A DNA stretch of 64,000 bases from Corallium rubrum (taxonomy: Eukaryota > Cnidaria > Anthozoa > Scleralcyonacea > Coralliidae). The translations under genes and the position numbers were made by a program. Position 1 is the first letter of the stretch. The number at the start of each line of letters is the position of its first letter. The notes under the pieces were generated by a model, which worked only from the letters and a program-made list of their open reading frames with translations, did not search any database and had not been told where the DNA came from. This document shows, in pieces, positions 43,410 through 55,014 of this stretch. The stretch covers positions 15,743,881 through 15,807,880 of the forward strand of contig OZ036002.1 of assembly GCA_964035015.1 (NCBI GenBank). Direction: 5' to 3'.

Positions 43410-44617
43410 AAACGATTATTATTATTATACTTTATTAAATACTCCCCAAAGGGCTTTCAGTATCTAATTACATGTTAAAAACTATACCATAGAATCCCGA
43501 AAGTAGTGCCCCCCCCCCCGAAAGTAGCGGCCCCCCGAAAGTAGCGACAAATTTTAGATGTCTACAAAATTTCCGAAAGTAGCGGCCCCCTGAAAGTAGC
43601 GGCCCCCAAGTCATCGCTTGATTAACTCGAAAATGTTAAGTTTCAACTATCAACCTACCAAAGTGTATAACAGTCAGAGTTGAAATGGCATAAGGAAAAA
43701 CTAAAGCATATTAAATGTGGTAAATAGGAAAGAACAAAGAAGAATATTCCCACAGTATGTTAACGTATTTTACCACCCGAAAGTAGCGGCCCCCCGTAAG
43801 TAGCGGCCCCCCGAAAGTAGTGGCCCCCAACAGCGGATAAAACCGAAAGTAAGGGGGGCCGCTACTTTCGGGATTCTAGGGTAATATACTAAACTAATGT
43901 ACAAAATTATACTATTATTACAATCAATCCAGTCATAAAAACTTATCAATAAAAATTTAATTAACTACGGGTATCTAAAAAATCTTTTAATAAAATACGT
44001 TTATACTCTGATTTAAAATGAATAAGATTTTCACTGTTCTTAATGCTGTCCGGAAGTTCATTCCACAGAACCACTGCACGATATAAAAATGTTCGTTGAC
44101 CAGAAGCTGATTTATAGATTGGAATATCTAATTTATTGTTATGTCTTGTGTTGGCGTTGTGTATTTCTGATTTGTTATGAATTTGTCACATAAGTATGAT
44201 GGCACCAATCCGTTCATGCATTTAAATGCCATTACAGCATCCCTGAACTTTAACATATAGCTTATTGGAAGCCAGCGTAGCTGCTGAAGAACTGGTGTCA
44301 CATGGTCATATTTTCTTGTACCTGTAACAATACGCGCTGCAAAATTCTGTACACTTTGGAGCTTAGCAATGTTTCTTTTAGAAGTATTTGACAAAACAGA
44401 AGAACAGTAATACAATTTACTAAAAATTAAAGCATTTATAATAGTAATAAGTGTTTGATAATCTAAAATATGTTTCACTCTATTAATCCGGCATAAACTG
44501 GCGATGCAGGTTGAAACAACATTGGAGATATGTTCGTTGTAGCTCAAACCTGAGTCCATTATAACCCCTAAATCTTTGGCATACATTTCTTGCATTTTTT
44601 GTTTGTCGTGTTTACAG
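43410..44617 (-). pseudogene. CR1/L2-like LINE, 3' end only
   Basis: On the minus strand, 44128-44622 encodes the end of a reverse transcriptase: KDLGVIMDSGLSYNEHISNV, RVKHILDYQTLI, YCSSVLSNTSKRNIAKLQSV, QNFAARIVTGTRKYDHVTPV and LRWLPISY. A frameshift near 44160 precedes the last part (LDIPIYKSASGQRTF, then VLWNELPDSIK), ending near 43968. The 3' untranslated region ends in a TTTAATAAAGTATAATAATA tail at 43413-43435. The catalytic RT core and endonuclease are missing, the usual 5' truncation of LINE copies. A MITE lies in the 3' UTR and another at the truncation point. Confidence 0.8.
43487..43881. mobile_element. MITE with internal CCGAAAGTAGCGGCCCCC repeats, TA target
   Basis: Ends CC(A/C)TAGAATCCCGAAAGTAG and complement, flanked by TA (43485-43486, 43882-43883). 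The 18-bp motif or a variant recurs seven or more times inside, in the forward sense except the last. Inserted in the 3' UTR of the CR1-like LINE, so it is younger than that copy. Confidence 0.75.
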
Positions 44618-44778
44618 TACAAGGATGCTAGGGTAACCCGACTGCCAGGGTTACCCTAGTAGCCAGGGTTAATATGTTTTGTCCTTGTAAATGCATTTGG
44701 TAGGGATAACGCGCCTACCTGCCTACTTGTTATTAGTGCTTGGTGACCAGGGTGCTAGGGTAACCCTACCTCCTTGTA
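44618..44778. mobile_element. MITE of about 160 bp
   Basis: TACAAGGATGCTAGGGTAAC at the left, inverted near-match at the right, and further GGTTACCCTAG motifs inside. It marks the 5' truncation point of the CR1-like fragment. Confidence 0.6.
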
Positions 44779-45940
44779 AACAGGCCAGTTTAGTGAACGT
44801 AATAACTAATAAATGAATGAGATGACAAGCCAATCCCTTGATATTAAAGGAAATAAATCGTGGGGCAGATCGTCGTTTATTAGATACAAATTGTCATCGC
44901 TCTCGCGCGTGCAAGGCACGCGCGGAGGAGCTCCTCGAAAAATCGTGTTTTTTTCTCGTTTTGATTGCATCAAACTGGAATCCTAACTCATTTAAGACTT
45001 TCTAAGAGCACCGTGAACCAATTTTGGGGGTATAAAGAAGTTCTACAACTGTGAGTAAAGACTTTATTAAGTATTTCCTAACATTGCTGGAGCAGATTTT
45101 ATTATAACGTTATTTTTCGCAAGCCCGTTATCTGGTTACGCTTGCGCACGCCACGTGGTTTGACGTCGTCATCAACGGTCAACGTACGCAACGAAATCCG
45201 CGCGTCAACGATCTTCCATGTGTTACTTCAAACTTTGAACTTTGATTGTATACGTGTCTCGTGGAGCGTAAACTGGAACTGATGTACGTGTCTCAAGTGG
45301 TCTCAACTCTGGAAACTACAAAACCTCCTGTTGACCCTGTTGACCCTGTTGGCCTTTCTACTTGTTTTCCTGTTTTTATTTCTCCCGATATTTCTGCAGC
45401 AACAAACTCCTTCAAAACTAACTACTGATGAATCTACCGATAACTATTCATGCCGAAACACTTCTCCGCTACCTGTGGGTTATTTAAATAACCTAGAAAA
45501 AAATTCTGAAACTAAACAATCTGGACATATTATGCCTTGAAATCCTTCAATCTATGATACCGATAAATTTCAAACGAATTTATGTAGTTGGTCTATTTCT
45601 AGTTTTTTATATTTATGTATTTTAATTCCTACGGGGGAGCGCCTCGCATGGGTCATCGAGTCCCGTTCGCGCTCTTCCCGTTTGGATATCTTCATATATA
45701 TTGTAAAGTATCCAATAAAGTAGTTTAAAAAAACCCAAAAAACCCCCCAAAAAACCCAAAAAAACAACAAAACAACTTTGTCAACTTACAACCTAGTATT
45801 TAAATATAGGCACTGCTAATAAACTTGATTACTTTAAAAATGTAAAGGAATGCTACCTGTACATGTTGTTAAATATATACTTGTTATTCTTATTAATATA
45901 AAGGCAGTGAGGTTGTTTACCTGACATGTATGGCACGTAT
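44779..45940. other. Intergenic, no gene seen
   Basis: Contains a GC-rich local palindrome CGCGCGTGCAAGGCACGCGCG (44907-44927). AATAAACTTGATTACTTTAA (45819-45838) recurs at about 47157. Open frames here have no domain. Confidence 0.4.
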
Positions 45941-45949
45941 CTATAAGCT

Positions 45950-47057
45950 TAGCCTGCGAGCCGGCTCTTGGGAGCGGGAGGTGAAATAGAGCCTGCACGC
46001 ATAGCTATCAAATTTGAATGCCGCCCCTTCTAACGGGTTGTCAAAAGTGACCAATCACAAACCAGACACGCAATGTAAACAAAGAAAACGGTTTTACTTC
46101 CTCGCCAGACGAATACGCTAATGAAATCTTATTTGGAACAGTGGTTCGCACATTTTGGACAGTATAACAAGTTTCATAAAACGCAGAATCTTGAACTCTA
46201 CATCAAATGAAAGCTCATTCAACATATAACAGCATACGTGCACAATATATTTCAACGATGTGTAGTTCTGAAATTACTAAGTCATCTTGTTCCACAAATG
46301 ACAAGATAATGATATGCCGCCGTATAGCCGTCGTGCCACTTCGGTACGCCCTGTCTGACTTTTTCCTATCTCTATTTTCACATATCGAGCGGAAGAACTG
46401 AAAAGAAGGAGCCGGAGTCTTTCAGACTTCAACTTTGCCTGGCCGTAGGAACTTCAGTCATATAAATAGTAATTAAGTTGGAATACAAAAAATATTCTGT
46501 GGTACCCGCAAGCTTTATAATAACAAATCAGTTTATAGGCATGCAAGATTTAATAATGCTATCGGTTTACAAAAAGCTGTGTGTATTGCAGGCGAATATG
46601 GTGTTTCGAACCTGATCGTTAGTTTTATAGAAATAATATTTTCTCAATCGTAGGAAGTTGTCCTTTGATACCAAATTCTCAATTAATTGACTTATCCATG
46701 AGACGACGATGTGCTTTCACACTAATGATGAAGAAGTCCCCTCGAAACGTCAGTATTTCGTTTCAAAATGATTCGGGTCTATCGATCTGGGTCTATCCTA
46801 ATAATATGATTACAGTTCGTACAACCCTAGCTTGATAAATGGTAAAAGATATTAAAAATATTTACCTGATGGATGTATCTTTCAGACACAAATGCACTTA
46901 ATATTAATTACAAATTACGTCAACAATCAGCATCTCGTCCAATCAGTAAGCTGCGTCCCAATTTGGAACGCTACTACTCAAAAAACAATACTACGCGTGC
47001 AGGCTCTCCTTCTCCTCCTCTCCCCAATCCCCCAAAGGAGAGCCGGCTCGCAGGCTA
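45950..47057. mobile_element. 1.1-kb non-autonomous element with 9-bp target duplication
   Basis: Ends TAGCCTGCGAGCCGGCTCT in inverted orientation. CTATAAGCT is present at 45941-45949 and again at 47058-47066. Sub-terminal GAGCCTGCACGC blocks are also inverted, so the terminal repeats extend to about 60 bp with an unrelated stretch between. A 9-bp duplication points to Mutator-like elements; hAT (8 bp) is the alternative. No transposase frame inside. Confidence 0.8.
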
Positions 47058-47066
47058 CTATAAGCT

Positions 47067-47280
47067 AAATAGAAAAAATCTAGTTCAAAATCTTGGATTG
47101 TTTATTAGATACAAATTTATACAGCAAGCAGTCAATGAGTACATGTGTGTGCTGCTAATAAACTTGATTGCATTAAAAATGTAAAATGATGCTACCGGTT
47201 GTGAAATATATACTTGTAAGTTTCCTCCAAGGACAATTGTTTGTCTTCCGAAGAGTAATGTTTGTCAGTTTACACGTGTT
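47067..47280. repeat. Flank sharing a repeat with 45812-45880
   Basis: GCTGCTAATAAACTTGATTG to GATGCTACC matches the sequence left of the 45950 element, as a direct repeat about 1.3 kb apart. Confidence 0.5.
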
Positions 47281-47871
47281 GGCCTGAGTCGCCTGACTCG
47301 ATATAAAATCGCCCAACGAGTTGAAAACCTTTTGTCAACTCTTCAATCATTGTGTATAATGCACAAAAACTGTGGTAGGTCACACTTGCAAGTTTACTAT
47401 AAATCATGTTAGAAATACTTGCCATTTGTATCAGCAATATTGTCTTTCTTCGAAAATAGTGTTGCTCTTTTGGTATGGCGACGAAATAATATAAACACGA
47501 TTGGGATTAAAGAATACTTGTTTCCATCGTTCAACCTGACAGCTCGTACGTTGACGCAAAAAAAATTCTGAGCTTCGATTGTCCCCGATGTAATTGCCGC
47601 GCATTGGTTAGAGTTACCCCACAGCACACACTACAGGTCAGTGGTTACACAAAAAAGTTAACACACACACACACAACACGATAGCAATATGTTACGTGTA
47701 GTAACGAAACGTTAGTAAATTTTTTCAAAATTATTTTGTGTTATGGTTTTCTTTAAAGCAGTATGCTGGGCAGTAATATTTCTTACCAGAATTAGATTTC
47801 CGCCTGGTTCATCCATTGCGACGATAGCAATATATCTGCGCTTGCGCAGATACAAAAAAACAGAAACCGAG
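47281..47871 (-). repeat. Dispersed repeat R1, copy 3, with an insertion
   Basis: Inverse of 23834-24160, from ATATCTGCGCTTGCGCAGAT back to GAGTTGAAAACCTTTTGTC. It is interrupted at 47691-47820 by 130 bp absent from the other copies. Confidence 0.7.
47691..47820. mobile_element. 130-bp insertion with 13-bp target duplication
   Basis: ACGATAGCAATAT occurs at 47678-47690 and again at 47821-47833. The uninterrupted R1 copies have it once at this place, so the empty site is known. A long variable duplication fits LINE-mobilised or processed sequence; there is no poly-A tail and the source is not recognised. Confidence 0.6.
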
Positions 47872-48083
47872 CCGAAACCTAGACACGGCCTACCACAGGT
47901 AGCCGGAGTAAAAATGAATTCGCTTATGCCTATGCCTACACCAAATTTGAAGCAAAATAATTACAATCTTGTTTTTTTGTGAGCGATTGTTTACCATGTG
48001 CCATCGAACTACTCTGCATTTTGAATGGGGAGACTTCTGCAAACAAAAAGGTAAAACTATCTGAAAATTTGGAACAATGTTTG
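47872..48083. other. Short unique spacer
   Basis: No gene seen. Confidence 0.4.
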
Positions 48084-49325
48084 TCCCCGAGCCGGGCGAC
48101 GGGCCGAAGGCCCGGAGCCCGGTGAGGGTGCTAATCTCGACACGCGTGGAGCCATTTTACACGCGTGGACAAACGTGATATGCGAACGAATTTCTGTGAT
48201 CTGAATATTTATTTATTTATTTATTTATTTGTATATATGTGTGGACGGACCATGCGCGGTTAAGATTGTGGGGCACTGGGGACAATATAGTTCTTGACAA
48301 AAAGATTTGAACTAACAACATAATTTATTCTTGACAAAAAGACTTGAGAAAGGAGTTTTTGGGAAACGTATATCACTTTTGAAAGAATAGAAACAAATCA
48401 GCGTCTACGTATAAAGCAAAACAACGTCTTGAGTAGAAGGAAACCTGTCAAACCGAAACTCAAAAGGAGGAGAAAGCAAGAGTGAAACTTGAAAACCGAC
48501 GAAGAAATAAAGGCCGGCGAAACGGTTTAAGTTTACGATAAAAATAGAGCAGCCGCTCTCAGTAATCACGAACATTTAGTAGCAAAACTGTTCGAGTTTC
48601 CCACTTTCCTTACGTATATCCTATCACTTTTAATTTTGTTTTCTCTTTTGTGTGTCCTTAAAATTTTATCTGTGGCTGCCGTCTTAATATCGTTTTTCAA
48701 ATAGTTTTCTTATTGTCAAAACCACTTGTGACTAACGTAGCTTGTCCATAATTTGGCATAAAAATCGGAAAAGGAGCATTTTTTCTTCTGTAAAACGTAC
48801 AAATGCTGTTGAAATATTTATTAACATGTAGGTGAAAACAATTTCAGCACTTTGAGATGTCATAAAAGAATATTGCCGTGGCAGGCAAAAAATTTTTCAG
48901 ATGCTGTAGCGATGTTTTTTGTAAACATGGAGAGAAAGAAGTGTACAATATAACCCTAATATTTTGACAAAATTTTGCCGCCTGCCTCAGTAGTCTGGTG
49001 GTTAACATAGTCGACTTGCACGGTAATATGGTCGAGTTCAAACCCTGGAAGCGACGTGCAATTTCCTTTATCTCAATATTTTTCACGAAATATCATCCTT
49101 AAATGTTTCTTTGTTCCTCGTTACTTTTTCCTTCAAAAAATAGATTTATTAAAACTGCAGTTTTTTTATTTCAAATATTCTACTAGACTTAAAACTATAT
49201 TTTAATCAACAGGAGTGGCTATTTCCAGTCCCCCAATAAAAAAGAGCGCAAGGGGAATATCAGGAGGTATTTACAAAAATTCATGCAAAAGCGGGCGAGG
49301 GTTTATTGCGTTCATGTATTTCTAG
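48084..49325 (+). mobile_element. Non-autonomous Helitron, copy 2
   Basis: Begins TCCCCGAGCCGGGCGACGGG and ends GTTCATGTATTTCTAG followed by T. Shares GAGCCCGGTGAGGGTGCTAA, GTGCTAATCTCGACACGCG, a TTTA microsatellite, ATTGTGGGGCACTGGGGAC and AAGCGGGCGAGGG with the other copies. The base before TC is G rather than the A expected, so the flank has changed or the end is slightly different. No coding frame. Contains a tRNA-like segment at about 48977-49060. Confidence 0.8.
48977..49060 (+). other. tRNA-like segment in the Helitron copy
   Basis: CTGGTGGTTAACATAGTCGA followed about 30 bases later by GGTCGAGTTCAAACCCTGG resembles the A and B boxes of tRNA genes. The cloverleaf is not convincing, so it is probably a degenerate tRNA-derived sequence and not a tRNA gene. 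Confidence 0.35.
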
Positions 49326-49371
49326 TTAAGACTTATTTACGTTAAAGAAAAGTTGTTTATGGTTGATACTA

Positions 49372-49478
49372 AAACAATTAGACAACTCGCCTTCATTTTC
49401 TACGAGCAGATAGTCAACTCAGCTTCGCCTCGTTGACTATCAGCTCATAGAAAACTCAGTCTCGTTATCTAATTGTTA
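49372..49478. mobile_element. MITE of about 107 bp
   Basis: AACAATTAGA...GATAGTCAAC with inverted GTTGACTATC...TCTAATTGTT; arms of about 45 bp with small mismatches. Confidence 0.6.
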
Positions 49479-49559
49479 AATTATTTAAATATAAAGGTGA
49501 GTAGTACAAAAATCGCCAGAATTGCGAGCGTGATAACTCTCGATCTGAATGGGAATTCT

Positions 49560-51150
49560 GAGTTACTTACAGGGGTGAGTTTCTCTAGACACATCATTTC
49601 TATCCAGTAGCATGATGCATATCTGGAGTAATTCATGTGATCAGTTGCAAAAAACCATTGATCTGAGAGAACTAAGATGTAGTTTACAGTCTGATGTTCT
49701 TGTCGCTCTGATGTAAAGTAACAGTAATTGAACCATGTCGGTATATTTAGACCAGAATGCAAACAATGGATTTTCTTTTTTCCACGAACAGATCATATGC
49801 CTTCTTTGCATCATTTACACTTTTACTGTAGCACATTTCTGTAAACTTTTCCTTTCAAAATCCTCTAGCACACTGACACCAATTGAGTAGAACTGGTTAG
49901 TTGCATCATTTGTTAACGACTTCTCAAAAGCTTGAAATCGCATTCTTTGCATTGCTTCGTAGATATCTTGTGAGCTCTTATGGAACGGTTATGATGCTTT
50001 CCAGATAGCACGCCTGTCACAGATCCAGATGCAACAATCTCTGATTCGATCATAATGTCCTAAAAATAGCAATTAAAATATGCATATTTCCAGATTATTA
50101 ATACATTTATCAATTTACGTTTTCCAATGAATAAATGCGTACAGACAGATGATGGATAAACTAATAGGTGGATTTCGATACGGATGCGCAGGTGGCATCT
50201 TTTTAGATGGATGGGAACAGAATAGACAGACAGACAGATAAACGCGGATACAAAATGAACAAAAACTTACTTGCAGCCCTGCATTTTCGAAAAGTTTAGC
50301 TATCAGGCGCTGCAAAATGACATAATAGTGTGAAAGTCTCCAAGTCTAACCACCAATCGATTCTTATACTCTTCATCCTTCCATCTTATCATCTGAGCTT
50401 TGGCGTAGATTGCTTCGAAAGGTCAAAAATGTTTGAAAAGGACTTTGAGAAAGTGTAATAACATGCAAATCAGAATTTTTTGCAACCTTCTGCTGGCAAA
50501 CACTTCTGCGTTGATGTTTCGTGGGATGACGATGTTTTGCTCACTGCTGTTGGCCACAGCTAAAGCAGTGTCGTGCTTGTGGATTGTAACTGTCGATGTT
50601 GTATGACCTAAACCGTGTAGGATTTTGAGCAGTCGAACTGACCCAGTTATCTGGTGAACTGCCATTCCAAGAGCCAATGACTTGTCGATCAGTTTCTTTC
50701 CCTTTGACTCTGCATAGATGAGGTCTTGAGCTATCGACCCCACTTTTACTGTACTTGCTCATTTCCATTGATTTTCACCCTTTACTCGTCAACTGGTTCG
50801 CAAGAGAACCCAAAAACCCATGCTAAAAAGTTGTAAAGCTTCAATGCAACAGATTATGACAAAGTTAGATCATGGTAATCAGGGGGCCAGCCGGAATCTA
50901 CGCCTTTACTTTTGTCGATCGAGGAGCTTTTTGATTTCCATAGCAACAGAATAAAATTGTTGAATGGAACAGCTTTGTATCTGAGAGGAGGTCATCGTCC
51001 GCAATAAATTCGTTATCTTCATCATCTGTATCGCTGTATAATTTCATCGTATCATCTGCCACTTCGCCTGTCGTTAAACTATCAGCGTAGACTAGTGTTT
51101 GTTTAGTCATAGTTTTTGAGCTATGAAAAATAATTTGTGGATATCGCATT
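49560..51150 (-). pseudogene. Decayed multi-exon gene of an unnamed invertebrate family
   Basis: On the minus strand, pieces of one protein can be followed. 50423-50743 has SIAQDLIYAESKGKKLIDKS then LALGMAVHQITGSVRLLKIL. A short exon at 50264-50311 is bounded by TTTGCAG and GTAAGT (RLIAKLFENAGLQ). 49560-50060 opens after TTTTTAG with DIMIESEIVASGSVTGVLSG. After frameshifts it continues YTDMVQLLLLYIRATRTSD and ATDHMNYSRYASCYWIEM, then a CCT|GTAAGT donor. Canonical splice sites show it was once expressed; several indels show decay. I recall similar uncharacterised, often multicopy proteins from cnidarian genomes but cannot name a function. An acidic frame at 50898-51149 may be an upstream exon. 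Confidence 0.5.
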
Positions 51151-51640
51151 TGAATTCTGTTCTTAAGTGTGGCAGGTTGGTATAGGGTACATCAACTTTT
51201 TCTATATCTTGAACACAGCTAATAAATTTCTGTAGCAGGTTGCCAAGTAGTAGAATCTCTCTGTTTTTAATGATTCTTTTCTCAATGATCCGTACATGTA
51301 AGCAGAAGTAACTAATATTACAGATTCTAGATTGTACATTAAAACATGCAATAGTGACTTGTAGAAAACACGATGACTACGGCGACGTGTTTAAATAATA
51401 GAATTTTATGCCAAATACAAGAGGAATCTTTACGCCCACAGCTTAGAATAGCTTACAGTAACCTTATATACGCTACCAACATTGATTCAACAAGTCCTTT
51501 TTGTCGAAAAGTTCACAAAACATCGAATACGCTCAATTGTGTATCTTGAAATTTGAATGCATAAATACACCACCCTTTACTACCACTGTTAAACCTTCTA
51601 CCGTATTCGTAGTCCGTTGCCTGAATCTTAAAGTCCCTAA
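51151..51640. other. Unique spacer upstream of MDN1
   Basis: I looked for the first MDN1 exon here and saw no convincing candidate. Confidence 0.35.
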
Positions 51641-51759
51641 TCCCCGAGCCGGGTGGAGGGCCGAAGGCCCGGAGCCCGGTGAGAGTGCTAATTTCGACAC
51701 GCGTGGAGTCCATTTTACACGCGTGTAGAAAAAGCGAGGGAGACGAAATCTGGGAAATA

Positions 51760-51815
<56 letters not shown>

Positions 51816-52779
51816 TACACTCGAATTTTCCTTCACCCTAAATCCTCAGAACATGCTGTGTAATCGAGTGAAATGCCCAATATCATTAAATTATATATAT
51901 ATATATATGTTTGGTACGGTGCAACGCGGTAAGAATTGTTGGGGACTGGTGACTAGCGACGAAGAAAACCTTTCGTTTATTTAAACGAAACGAAATGGAG
52001 CACGAAGAAAAGAAGGATACAAACAACTCGTTTAATATATCTTGAAGAGAAACCAGAGAACTTGAAGAAACCAAAGGCCGTATGGTAAACAAAAACTCGA
52101 TCTGAATTGCAGTGTTTGTAGTAACTCCGTGGTCAAAATGTCAAATGATTTTGAAGTTAACCGTAGGATTCTTGTTGTTTTAATGTTTTCGCTTATTAAC
52201 CTAAACAATATACAGCTTCACGTTTTCGTGTTTTCCCTTTGGTCGTCCAAACCATAAATCAGCTTAACTAAAGCTAACCTAAAAGTAAAACACTACCTTT
52301 ATATAAAGCTTAAATGTAGACGTGATGTTTTTATTGGCATTGCATTGCACCTTTTATTATTAAATACTCATGGGCTTTGGCGATTTTTTTGGCTGTATTT
52401 CCAAATTTTCGACTGAAACGTTGTCTGTTTAATATTTCTTTCTAGAATCCGATTCTACGGAATTGTTTTTATCTCGGACTCTATTTTAAATGTAATTTTT
52501 GAACTGTTGACTTTTAATTCTGCCTTTGCAAAACATGCATGTATATGTATAGGGAAGCCATTTAAAGCTTGTTAAAATAATCCATTTTCAAACCCCCTAA
52601 AAACATATTTTGTACAACCAGAATTTAAAAATGAAATCTAAGTTTTATTTCGATATGTTAAATCAGTTCAGTCATCTTATGCATAAATTATAGAATTATC
52701 TTGAGGATTATCATTTGTTTTTATATCTGTTTGTTTTTATATTGGCTGTACATCAGTGCTTATTTTAATCAGGGTGTGT

Positions 52780-52810
<31 letters not shown>

Positions 52811-52879
52811 TGTGTTTCAAAAAAGCATTTAATAAAAGCGGGCGAGGGCCGAGGGGTTGTTGCATTCATGTATTTCTAG
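51641..52879 (+). mobile_element. Non-autonomous Helitron, copy 3, just before an MDN1 exon
   Basis: Begins TCCCCGAGCCGGGTGGAGGG, preceded by A; ends GCATTCATGTATTTCTAG, followed by T. This is the canonical A|TC...CTAG|T arrangement. Internal differences from copy 2 include a (TA)n tract (51764-51812), a CACTCGAATTTTCCTTCACC block also seen at 55879, 56159 and (3' part) 60987, and a GT/poly-G run (52772-52812). Its 3' end is 44 bp upstream of the exon at 52924. Confidence 0.85.
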
Positions 52880-52923
52880 TAGCACAAATGAAACGGTTGA
52901 GAATTTGGTAAATTATCTTTTAG

Positions 52924-53799
52924 ACATGGAGCTACGAGGACAAGCAGCGGCTGCTCAGCAAACTTGCTGAAATGATGTTGGACTACGACAAAGGTCTATG
53001 TATTGCAGAGCATTTTCAGTGCATCTTATTAGAAGTCCTTTCAAGAACAAATCACATTGTAGACAACGATACTACAAAGAAACATCAGAGCCATTTAAAG
53101 TTCAGTGCGACTTTGAGTTATTTATTACAGGGACGTCTGTATCTCGTTCCTTTTGTTTTACAGTACTTCAAACAACTCGGCCCTTTCTTTGGGGGAGCCG
53201 CGAGAACAGCCGAGGAAACCGCTCTGGTTATTCAAACCGCTTGCCACTTGCTCAGTTTCTCACCGGCAATGTTTTGTAACTTATTGGACTGGAGTTTACT
53301 TTGTGATTCAAATTATCTAGAAAATACTGTAACAGAGCGATACTTTTTTAAATCATTGTCAGTCATCTTAAAGCTTAATGATGACGAAAAGTTGACGTTG
53401 TTTAAGGCGTTTGACAACCAAAACGTGAGCCCTGTACCTAGCGATTCATTCCCAGTTTCTAAGAGCAATAAAGTTGAAAGAAGGGACTCCGAAGACACGA
53501 TTAACGAAGTGGTTTTTACCGAGGAAGATTTATGTGGCAGGTACACAATTGCGGCGAACATCTTGCTACCAAGGATTTCTAATACTGCTGGATTTTCGAG
53601 TGATTTGGTGGCCGTTCGATCCATGTTAAATAATGTCAATGCACTTACAATTGCTTTGGTTTCGCGGAAGGCTGTTCTGCTCAGTGGATCTGTGGGTAGT
53701 GGAAAGACGTCGTTAGTTGAGCATTTTGCTGGCCTGACAGGAAGAGGCAGTGCTCCATTCCTGCTGAAAGTTCAACTTGGGGATCAGACGGACAGTAAG
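52924..53799 (+). CDS. MDN1: Midasin (AAA+ ATPase), first visible exon
   Basis: 292 codons in phase 0 between a CTTTTAG acceptor and an AAG|GTAGGC donor. It starts TWSYEDKQRLLSKLAEMM, corresponding to about residue 35 of vertebrate midasin, so one short upstream coding exon is missing. Most of the exon is the helical N-terminal region (for example YLVPFVLQYFKQLGPFF). The AAA1 Walker A motif GSVGSGKTSLVEH lies at 53686-53724, and LLKVQLGDQTDSK ends the exon. Midasin/Rea1 is a dynein-like ring ATPase of the nucleolus and nucleoplasm. By family knowledge it uses ATP to remove assembly factors (Ytm1/WDR12, Rsa4/NLE1) from pre-60S particles. No frame disruption is seen across the four exons, so the gene appears intact. 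Confidence 0.93.
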
Positions 53800-55014
53800 G
53801 TAGGCACATGTACAAGAAGTACTGTAGACAGCAAGATTGTTAGTTGGTACAAGATATGTCGTAGAGAGTAATGGTAGAAGAAGTACGGCAGACATGATAA
53901 AAAAGGTACGGTAGACAGAAAGGTTGTCATAAGGGGAACGGTAGACAGCATGGTTGTTACAAAAAGTACTGGTGCAAAGGGTACGAGTAAGATAGCAAAG
54001 TTGGTATATATGGAATCAAAGTTTACTATGTAGAAAATCAATTGATAGCTTACTTCTATACTTCTTGTTTGGATTTGGGGTGACGCTAACAGTGTACCCT
54101 TACTCGAGATGGTTGGGCAGAGGCCTGATGAATTGATGGGCAAAACAAAATTCAAGGGATGTATACGAATTACAACGTACCCAGGATCTTCTCTGCTTTC
54201 AAAATGGCGAGAGGAGAAGACCCTGGCAAAGGCTGTTCACGTGATTCCCAAATACTCCAAAATTCTCCAAGAATCTTGGAGTATTTGGTCACGTGGATAA
54301 TTTGAACATAGCCCGTCCTGGGAGAAGCGGTTGCAACAATCTTCTACGTTAAGAACCGAATCAAGTCTTTTATTAAAGGTAAATTCGAACGTTAAATCAG
54401 AATTTAAAGTATTGATGAACATTTATTTGTGATATATTGGAAAAAAACTACGTTGATTTACGACATTTGGTGGATATTTTATATTTCTTGCCGTCACTCG
54501 TCAGAAATGAAGCCGAAGCCGACGAACGATCATGAAACGGAAACCCGCATTTATGTTTCTTCTGGACTCCACACGTTTGGGATTTGTGGTAATTTAACTC
54601 AGTGCTGTTGCATGTAATTCGTCGATTATATATTCAATATTATACACTCTATTCGTCGATTATATACTCGAATCTGCTGTCCTCCTTGAGGCTGTGGCTA
54701 CTCACTAAAGATGGCCATTAACTGATTTGATAAATTTGTTAAGAAAATGTCTTATTATTTGTACGGTTTTGGTTATTCTTGGTTGCCTAAATAGTTCGCT
54801 ATACAGTACACTAAACAATTTTGCATATGTAAGCCAATTACTCTGTTTATCAGTGACTGTATCGATCCCCCCCCCCTGTACAATGTGAGTCACTCAGTAA
54901 AATATTCCAAAATTCTTGGGGTCACGTGGCCAGCCTTTGCCAAGGTATTTTTCCTCCGCCCCGCCATTTTGAGAAGGCCCTGGGAGAGAACAATGCTTTT
55001 TGCCTATTTTCTAG
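53800..55014. other. MDN1 intron with an inverted repeat
   Basis: TTTCAAAATGGCGAGAGGAG...CTGGCAAAGGCTG...CCAAATACTCCAAAATTC (about 54184-54270) recurs inverted at about 54905-54985, so an element of about 0.8 kb occupies most of the intron. It ends 30 bp before the next exon. Confidence 0.55.

Noticed and set aside
50898-51640. First coding exon of MDN1
   Set aside because: I looked for an ATG-starting exon ending in phase 0 with a GT donor and found none with midasin-like residues; it probably lies farther upstream.
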